DNA of 48,883 nt, taken from Bin80 sp964503085. Lineage in GTDB: Bacteria; Bacteroidota; Rhodothermia; Rhodothermales; Bin80. Numbering within the stretch: position 1 is the first letter of the stretch; each line of letters starts with the position of its first letter. The DNA lies in NCBI GenBank assembly GCA_964503085.1, contig CAZCYQ010000022.1, forward strand, positions 1 to 48,883, read 5' to 3'. Shown here piece by piece: positions 28,410 to 34,694 of the stretch. A program made the position numbers and the translations under genes. The notes below the pieces were generated by a model that ran no database searches, had not been told where the DNA came from, and worked only from the letters and a program-made list of their open reading frames with translations.

Positions 28410-28718
28410 ATTCGGCCAGAGTCACAGCCAGAGTCACAGCCAGAGTTACGGCCAGAGTCACAGCCAGAGTTACGGCCAGAGTCACAGGAGTCGAGGGTAC
28501 TCCGGCTCTTAGCGGCTGGACCGATGTCAAGGACCGAGTTGTCCACGGACTTGGGACAAAATAAGATATCCGGTCAACTCAACATGGTGGATCGGTTGCT
28601 CGTCGACAAGTTGAAGATCGCTTTCACGCGGCCCGAAACACCCCGAAGTCGGTTCCAATAATATCAACTGACCGGCAAGGGGCAAGCCTCGGTTGGAAGC
28701 ATAAATGCAGAGAGATAA
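28410..28718 (+). pseudogene. C-terminal remnant of an AlbA_2/RecG-like ATP-binding protein
   Basis: A plus-strand frame carries six PES(Q/R)-type repeats followed by SRVLRLLAAGPMSRTELS, GQNKISGQLNMVDRLL and FTRPETPRSRFQ. This is the characteristic tail (PES repeats then a winged helix) of AlbA_2/RecG-C type transcriptional regulator-like proteins. The frame then hits a TAA at 28659-28661 exactly where relatives continue, and the reading goes on in frame as YQLTGKGQASVGS to 28716. The N-terminal AlbA_2 and ATPase parts are absent, so this is a stranded fragment. Its left edge abuts the start of the lipoprotein gene. Confidence 0.75.
28416..28487 (+). repeat. Six 12-bp tandem repeats coding PES(Q)/PEL(R)
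   Basis: Units alternate between CCAGAGTCACAG and CCAGAGTTACGG. Read in the remnant's frame they give the peptides PESQ and PELR. The period is a multiple of three and the units are coding, so this is a protein-level repeat and not a CRISPR array. Confidence 0.85.
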
Positions 28719-28800
28719 GTGGCATAAGTTCCGTCAGTCAGCGTATAATTCTCACACAGCAGCGCGTGGTCAAGAATACAATGGGCAACGAGCATCTTAG

Positions 28801-29355
28801 CAACTGAAAGGATCGTCTTGGCAACCCAGTATTGAGAACACGCTTAATACTGACTGGCTGAAACACCTAGGTCGCAGCCACCCGCTCATCAATAGGGTGC
28901 TGCTGGATGGATCCAAGGAATTGCGTAAAGGGGTTCGCAAGGTCTTCGAAAATCGGGCATTGATCCAAGGCTGCCAGTGACACAATCGGGAAAATGTAAG
29001 CTCCAAGATCACCGAATTGGACTTTACCGAACAGATCAGGAAGAAACTTGAAGCAGCCTATGCGGCCCGCACCTATACCTAGGCTGAAGAAAAGCTGATC
29101 GCACTGATTACAGCCCTAGAATCCCGATGTCCGCAGGCAGCGGCCAGCTTAAAGGAGAGCCTGGAGGAAACGCTCACGCCCCACAAACTGGGGATCGCCA
29201 AGCCGCTACGAGGTCAACTTAGAACTAGGAACATCGCTGAGAGCATCAACTGCGGATTGGCCCATACGATGCGGAGAGTCACTCGATTGCAAACTCGGTT
29301 CAGCGACAACGAAGGCTCCTCGCAACATGCCCCGACATTGAACAAAGATCCCTGA
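28801..29355 (+). pseudogene. Broken IS256-family (mutator-type) transposase
   Basis: One continuous plus-strand register reads as an IS256-type transposase interrupted by two stops. Recognisable stretches are LLDGSKELRKGVRKVFENRA, IQGCQ-stop-HNREN (relatives have QWHKREN, so TGG has become TGA at 28978) and, after a TAG at 29080, EKLIALITALESRCPQAAAS, LTPHKLGIAKPLRGQLRTR and NIAESIN, matching the family's LRTTN.IES.N block. The N-terminal part with the first catalytic Asp is degraded or lost and the end at 29355 is truncated. The copy is dead; it marks an old transposition next to the helicase operon. Confidence 0.85.
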
Positions 29356-29681
29356 TCCCAATCCCGCAAGACTGGCATTGAGAAGCCTTAGTCCGGGCAC
29401 TAAAACGATACGATGAAACAAAAAAGTCTGTACATTGGTGAGTATCGAAATTCGCCTGTACCCGCACTAAAATTGTGGCATCCCCAATCAAATAGGGCAC
29501 TACCCAAACCAACTGGTCTATGAATGGATTCTCGTCGAACACCCAAGGAGGATGTCAATTGACTATTCCTCGAGATTGATGGGAAGAATTAACGTAGTGG
29601 TAGTGTACCACAGACAACAAGCTTCGGAAAAGAATATCGCGGACATAGTGGTCGAGACTAATCAATACAATATCGGGTGGC
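29356..29681. other. Promoter region of the helicase/DarT-like operon
   Basis: The 326 bases between the dead transposase and the helicase start hold no gene. They include a perfect hairpin-like inverted repeat at 29597-29611 and AT-rich tracts that could serve as promoter. The start codon at 29682 is preceded by GGGTGGC, a modest ribosome site. Confidence 0.45.
29597..29611 (+). promoter_or_regulatory. Inverted repeat upstream of the helicase/DarT-like operon
   Basis: GTGGTA and TACCAC form a perfect 6-bp inverted repeat around a GTG spacer, 71 bases upstream of the first start codon. Toxin-antitoxin operons are often autoregulated at such sites, but no gene of this operon encodes an obvious DNA-binding repressor, so the role is speculative. 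Confidence 0.35.
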
Positions 29682-31085
29682 ATGATGCCTAATGCGCTAC
29701 CCAAACCAATAAGAAAGCAGCGAGAGGTCCTTTATTTGCCCGTAACAGGCCACTCCGCTGTTTTGGGTACTGCCGGAAGCGGGAAAACAACGCTGGCACT
29801 TTATCGGGCCGCATATCTTTCTGCGCCGGGCATGCCTCACTCTGGACGAACCCTCCTCCTCACGTATAACCGGGCCCTTGTCACTTACCTGGAGCATCTC
29901 CAGCCTCCAGAGTTTCGGAATGTTAAGATTGAGAACTATCATAAGTTCGCAAGAGGCTACCTAAGCTCCGTAGGGAAAATGGATTTCGACTCGATTTGTG
30001 ATCCAGATTTAAGATGCTTGCTCATTCGTGAGGCCGTTTCCCAAGTCGCGCAACGCTCCAAGAAGTCCAAGTTTTTTGATAGACCTCTCAAGTTCTTTCA
30101 GGACGAGATTACATGGATTCTGAGTCATGGCATAGAAACCGAGGAGCAGTATAAGGCTGTTACGCGAGTCGGTCGCGTTGGCACCAATCTCGCACGAAAG
30201 CTCAGGGGAACAATGTTCGATATACGCAATGAATATCTTGATCTTAGATCGCAGAATGGAAAGATGTACGATTGGGATGATATTGCATATCACGTTCACC
30301 AAGAATTCCTCCAAGATGATCGCCCCCGACATTATCGCCACATCATCATCGACGAAGGACAAGACTTTTCTCCCGAGATGATCCGATCACTTGCATCTGC
30401 CATTCCGGAGGATGGGTCTCTTACGTTCTTCGGAGATGTCGCTCAACAGATATACGGCCAGCGTACGTCTTGGCGTTCTGCAGGTCTTACCGTTCCTCAA
30501 ACATGGGAATTCAAGGAAAATTACCGAAACACAAAACAGATTGCCCGGCTGGGATTGGAAATCTCAAAAATGCCATATTTCGTGGGGATCGCGGACATTG
30601 TCGAGCCGACGTTTCCGCGTGCCGACGGACAGTTACCCACACTCGTTGAGTGTGATAGTAGGGAGAAACAGTTAACAGTTGCTGCTAGCGTTGCCGAAGA
30701 CTCGGGGACAACGAAGAGCGTTGCCATCCTTTTCAAGAATCGTCAACAAGAGAAGCTGATCAGCATAAAATTGCCAAGCAATGCGAAAAGGCTTGACGGG
30801 AACATGAGTTCATGGAGTGATGGGCCCAGAATTTACTATGGAACATTTCATTCTGCGAAAGGCCTCGAGTTTGATCTTGTAATCCTTCCCTTTCTTGAGA
30901 AGGACAACCTGCCCGATTCTGAACATGTATCGTCTCACGGCGAAGCGGATGCGCTTATTCGCGATGGTCGATTGATTTATGTGGCCGTTACCCGTGCAAA
31001 AACAGAGCTTCTCTTGCTGCACACCGGCACGTTGACCCCTTTGCTCCCAACGGAAGCCTCGCTCTATGAGAGGGTTACATCATGA
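29682..31085 (+). CDS. Compact UvrD/Rep-type SF1 helicase
   Basis: This 467-residue protein has a full set of superfamily 1A motifs: Walker A GTAGSGKTT (29-37), LLTYNRALVTYL (59-70), DEGQDF (224-229), FFGDVAQQIYG (249-259), ENYRNT (279-284), GTFHSAKGLEFD (387-398) and YVAVTRAK (433-440). At 467 residues it is much shorter than UvrD (about 720), so accessory subdomains are reduced. It probably moves 3' to 5' on DNA. Its TGA stop overlaps the ATG of the DarT-like gene (ATGA), so the two are translationally coupled. A helicase exposing single-stranded DNA beside a ssDNA-modifying enzyme suggests cooperation, which is inference. A second ATG directly follows the first at 29685. Confidence 0.93.
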   Translation: MMPNALPKPIRKQREVLYLPVTGHSAVLGTAGSGKTTLALYRAAYLSAPGMPHSGRTLLLTYNRALVTYLEHLQPPEFRNVKIENYHKFARGYLSSVGKMDFDSICDPDLRCLLIREAVSQVAQRSKKSKFFDRPLKFFQDEITWILSHGIETEEQYKAVTRVGRVGTNLARKLRGTMFDIRNEYLDLRSQNGKMYDWDDIAYHVHQEFLQDDRPRHYRHIIIDEGQDFSPEMIRSLASAIPEDGSLTFFGDVAQQIYGQRTSWRSAGLTVPQTWEFKENYRNTKQIARLGLEISKMPYFVGIADIVEPTFPRADGQLPTLVECDSREKQLTVAASVAEDSGTTKSVAILFKNRQQEKLISIKLPSNAKRLDGNMSSWSDGPRIYYGTFHSAKGLEFDLVILPFLEKDNLPDSEHVSSHGEADALIRDGRLIYVAVTRAKTELLLLHTGTLTPLLPTEASLYERVTS

Positions 31086-31777
31086 TTAGTATTCAGAGGG
31101 AGTGCCGGAGCCGCGGGATTACGCGATTGTGCCATTTTACACAGTCCAGAAATCTTGCTCACATACTCGGCGATTGCGGAGGTATCCTCTCAACGCAACG
31201 CCTTCAGGCTGAAGATTTACCACACAATCCAACAGATATAGACCGCTGGGACGGATGTGAAGATTTGATTTGTTGCTCCCTTGAGTTTCCCAATGTCTAT
31301 TATTTTTCCAGAGTTCGAACAAAAGACCGCCTGTTCAAGGACTGGGTTGTATTGATGATAAAACCGCATTTTCTATGGATGCCGGGAACCAAATTTTGTC
31401 CCACCAATGCAGCCACAGCGGGGGGAGATCACATTGGTGAAGGATATGAATCTTTTCTCTCGCTGTTTGCTGAAACCGGTCCAGGGATCTCATTCAATCG
31501 ACGTAGAGGACACCTCCAGTGTGCGCCAACGAACGTCCAGGCTGAGGTGCTTATACCCGGCCCGATCCGCCTTGATGACATTACAGCCATTGCAGTTGCA
31601 GATGAATATCAGGCTAGGCTGGAGATCTTCCGTGCATCTCTTCAAGGGCTTTCAATAAATAAGGATTTTCTCGTAGTTCCCGATTTCTACCAGACAACAC
31701 TGTTGGCTAAGACCATTCAAGGGGGGAATCGCGTAACCGAAACCATCTTTGATAGTGTAGGCGATCATGGCCAATAA
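31082..31777 (+). CDS. DarT-like (DUF4433) ADP-ribosyltransferase
   Basis: This 231-residue protein resembles DarT, which uses NAD+ to ADP-ribosylate bases in single-stranded DNA. The N-terminal LCHFTQSRNLAHIL (16-29) matches DarT's NAD-binding start with His18, VYYFSRVRTKDRLF (72-85) lies where DarT has its catalytic arginine region, and QAEVLIPGPI (153-162) carries Glu155 in the position of the catalytic glutamate. Length equals that of known DarT proteins. The match is by motif reading only; target base and even DNA specificity remain open. It overlaps the helicase gene by four bases and the glycohydrolase gene by eleven, so all three are made together, as expected for a toxin and its neutraliser. 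Confidence 0.82.
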   Translation: MISIQRECRSRGITRLCHFTQSRNLAHILGDCGGILSTQRLQAEDLPHNPTDIDRWDGCEDLICCSLEFPNVYYFSRVRTKDRLFKDWVVLMIKPHFLWMPGTKFCPTNAATAGGDHIGEGYESFLSLFAETGPGISFNRRRGHLQCAPTNVQAEVLIPGPIRLDDITAIAVADEYQARLEIFRASLQGLSINKDFLVVPDFYQTTLLAKTIQGGNRVTETIFDSVGDHGQ

Positions 31778-33536
31778 GCACGAGGGAAACGTATTGAATA
31801 GTGCTGTGGGAGCCATGCTTGGAGCCGCCTGCGGCGATGCTTTGGGATGGCCATTCGAACGTGTTCGTCGGCCGTATTTCGAAAACAATAAATCAACCGG
31901 GCCGCTTTCTGAATTTCAAAAATGGACACGTCGGTTGGGAGGCCGTTACTACCCACGTGAGGAAACAGTTGATGCAGGAACTTATAGCGACGATACTCAG
32001 CTAATTCTTTGCATTACCAGGTCACTGCTGCATGGACAGCAATGGTGGGATAGGTTTTGTCGTATCGAACTGCCATTCTGGACCCTTTATGAAAGAGGTG
32101 GTGGTGGGGCAACGAAAAGAGCTGCCGATGCCTGGACAGATGGTTTCCCTCCTTGGTCAGAAAAGAGAAAAAAGAACAATGTCAAGAGATACTTCGATGC
32201 AGGTGGTAACGGTGTGGCAATGCGAATCCTTCCTCACGTTCTATTCAAGGCCAACAATGATACATTTGCGCCCATTGCTCAGAACATAGTGCTGGACGGA
32301 ATTGCAACGCATGGTCATCCACGAGCTTTAGTGGGGGCATTATGTTATGGATATGCACTCTGGAGGTCAATTCGACGAACAGACCAGCTGCAATTTGGAG
32401 AGGTAATTGATGATCTGCTATGCAATATAAATGATTGGGGTGCCCCATCAGAGCCTAACGCTATCCCCGCGGAATGGCAACATGTGGCGAACAAACAAAT
32501 ACCGGACTATCAAGGTCTTTGGATGGACGTTGTCAGTGAACTGACTTCATATCTTAACATTTGTCGCGCGGGAATCTCCAGAGGATCATTAACTCTTGAC
32601 TATGATGTCCTTCGATCTCTCCACTGTTACGACCGAAAGATCAACGGAGCCGGCACTGTTGCGGCTGCAGCAGCGGTGTACTTAGCATCTCGATATGCAC
32701 CGGAACCAATGAACGGTGTCGCAAGAGCTGCATATGCGGTCGGTACTGACACCGATACTATCGCTTCGATGACGGGGGGATTATTGGGAACGATCAACGG
32801 AATTGAATGGTTGTCTTCCATAATGGCCCATGTGCAAGACCTGGAATACCTTAAAGTGATGGCGAAGGCACTTGCCGCGAAGGACTTGATTACGGGAACA
32901 GTTGACATCCCGAGACATGCAATCAGGTCTCAACTCAATAAGTTCAAAGATGACCTTTTGGAGGTCAATCCTGGTAAATCACTCGGACTACCTGACGGGA
33001 GGCTCGGCGAATTGGTCTCAGTCAATGAGACTATTGGCAAAAACGGCAGGTTCAAAGTCTTCTCTTACAGAATCGCGATAGACGATGGACAAAGCGTTGA
33101 AATTTCGAAGATCGTAAGGGGTTCTTTCGCGGACAAACAGCCACCCGTAAGCACAAAAAGTATCGCCCCGACCAAAAGTCCTTTGAACTTCGGAATCAAG
33201 CTGCCGACTCGAAAACTGAATAAGGCGGAATGGTTTTATAAGGAAATCCTCGGACTGCAGATAAAGGAAAAAACGAGCGAAATCGTTACCTTCGAGCAGG
33301 GACTAGTCCTTGTTCCTGATTATTTTTATCCGAAATCGCGATTTGGTGGTTCAGATATCCACACCTTGGTCTATACCGAAGTTACAGATATAGAAAGTTG
33401 CTTTTCCAGAGTGAAGGATGGCGACATCAAGATCGTAACCTCGCTGTCGCTGTGGGGAGATACAGATAGATCGTATTTCAGGTGTAACGATCCAGATGGA
33501 AATATCATTGAGGTGTTTTCGACGGCCGGAGTATGA
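31767..33536 (+). CDS. ADP-ribosylglycohydrolase fused to a glyoxalase/VOC domain
   Basis: This 589-residue protein starts with an ARH/DraG-type hydrolase domain (about 10-375): GAACGDALG (19-27), YSDDTQ (73-78), GNGVAMRILP (148-156) and GTDTDTIASMTGG (326-338), which together bind two magnesium ions and ADP-ribose. A linker with a beta-rich segment (410-455) leads to a VOC/glyoxalase-fold domain (about 473-586) with KAEWFYKEILGLQI and RCNDPDGNIIEVF. ARH enzymes remove ADP-ribose, so it is the natural antidote for the DarT-like enzyme just upstream, replacing the macro-domain DarG of classical DarTG. The role of the VOC domain is unknown; VOC folds also sequester small molecules or toxins. 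Overlap with the upstream gene is eleven bases. Confidence 0.88.
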   Translation: MANKHEGNVLNSAVGAMLGAACGDALGWPFERVRRPYFENNKSTGPLSEFQKWTRRLGGRYYPREETVDAGTYSDDTQLILCITRSLLHGQQWWDRFCRIELPFWTLYERGGGGATKRAADAWTDGFPPWSEKRKKNNVKRYFDAGGNGVAMRILPHVLFKANNDTFAPIAQNIVLDGIATHGHPRALVGALCYGYALWRSIRRTDQLQFGEVIDDLLCNINDWGAPSEPNAIPAEWQHVANKQIPDYQGLWMDVVSELTSYLNICRAGISRGSLTLDYDVLRSLHCYDRKINGAGTVAAAAAVYLASRYAPEPMNGVARAAYAVGTDTDTIASMTGGLLGTINGIEWLSSIMAHVQDLEYLKVMAKALAAKDLITGTVDIPRHAIRSQLNKFKDDLLEVNPGKSLGLPDGRLGELVSVNETIGKNGRFKVFSYRIAIDDGQSVEISKIVRGSFADKQPPVSTKSIAPTKSPLNFGIKLPTRKLNKAEWFYKEILGLQIKEKTSEIVTFEQGLVLVPDYFYPKSRFGGSDIHTLVYTEVTDIESCFSRVKDGDIKIVTSLSLWGDTDRSYFRCNDPDGNIIEVFSTAGV

Positions 33537-34015
33537 AGTATTAGGGGGTTGCGACAACCTTTCAGACAATATTGACAAATCCATTTCTCATCTAAATTAT
33601 CTTGACCCTGAAGTGGAGGACAAACAACGAATAGCGTAGACTATGCTCTTATTCGGATATTGAGACTAAAATCACTTCACAAGAGTCTCTATTGGAATAA
33701 CTGCTACTCACTGAACTAACACGATTTAGGCTGGGTGCATATTCCACAGCAATCATAATCACTTAAACGGGGGACGGGATGCCCCAAGATTAAATCCCTA
33801 ACCATGGTATTGTCCATCTACATCTTTGCTCATATACCCCCATTTCTTATTTTCCCCGCGCAATCCACTCACATGTAGGTAGTGTTTGCCGGAGGCGTTT
33901 GTATAAGGACTTGACTTTGTGCAGCAGTGGGGTAACTCCCCGATGTATGGAGCACTGGAATAGCTGGCAGGGTCCTATCCTACCGCTTATTAATGAATCG
34001 GAAACATGCAGGCTA
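33537..34015. other. Gene-free spacer after the ADP-ribosylation operon
   Basis: This 479-base gap lies between the end of the plus-strand operon and the convergent small membrane protein gene. Short frames (for example 33847-34044 on the minus strand) have no motif. I see no strong terminator hairpin. Confidence 0.4.
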
Positions 34016-34432
34016 CTAGGCCCTTGTCGTCTCTTTTTCATCAAATGAAAAACGCGCAGCCCGGATATGGGGAAACTTTAACATCTCACAATATGCGTCA
34101 TAAGCACGTTGCAAATGCTCAGGAATACGGTATTTCCTCATAGGAGCAGTTAACATCCTATGAGGATACTTAAACACCAGTAGAAGTACCCATATCATAA
34201 CAGCAATATTGCACAGATAAACTAATCCCCTGCCTGTAACAAAAGATGAAAAACCACCCAGAGGTGCCCACATCCAAGCTTCAAAAAGTGCAACGGCACC
34301 CAAGAACACAATATTGAAGATCATCAACCCTTTTAGAACTGTTACTTGCCTCCTAGCACGACCATATGCCCGGAATAGAAAATCCTCTGCGTCTACTTCG
34401 GGGAGGTTCTTCAGAAATTGAGAATCCTTCAT
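34016..34432 (-). CDS. Small two-helix membrane protein of unknown function
   Basis: This 138-residue protein has two predicted membrane helices: GLMIFNIVFLGAVALFEAWM (about 35-54) and GLVYLCNIAVMIWVLLLVF (about 69-87), flanked by basic and charged cytoplasmic segments. I do not recognise a family. The frame is clean, with a start at 34432 and a charged tail, and it stands alone between convergent and divergent neighbours, so it probably has its own promoter in the 262-base gap shared with the heme-c gene. Confidence 0.6.
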   Translation of the reverse strand: MKDSQFLKNLPEVDAEDFLFRAYGRARRQVTVLKGLMIFNIVFLGAVALFEAWMWAPLGGFSSFVTGRGLVYLCNIAVMIWVLLLVFKYPHRMLTAPMRKYRIPEHLQRAYDAYCEMLKFPHIRAARFSFDEKETTRA

Positions 34433-34694
34433 CTAGCCGGCGGGGTGTATCTTCAGATCTAATACCCCAGGGCTTCTGAACATGTCGATTCTGCGTATAG
34501 CCATTGCAGTCTTGGATCTGGGGGAATTAATTTTATTCCAGTCCTGCTTTAACGGGCAAAGATAAGTAATAAAGCCGAGATCCGGCTAAAACTAACATCA
34601 GTTGGTTATCTTGAAAATATCCGTAGCCTTCCAGATTCTTAAGACCGTTGCTTCTGGCAATGACACCGGTGCATAGAGGCCGTCAGAGTTAATC

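Noticed and set aside
28416..28487. Tandem 12-bp repeats considered as a CRISPR or regulatory repeat
   Set aside because: Units are contiguous with no spacers, are a multiple of three, and code for the PES(Q/R) tail of a known protein type.
28379..28546. N-terminal extension of the propeller lipoprotein by 56 codons
   Set aside because: The added codons are the antisense of the PES repeats, and a lipoprotein signal starts cleanly at 28378.
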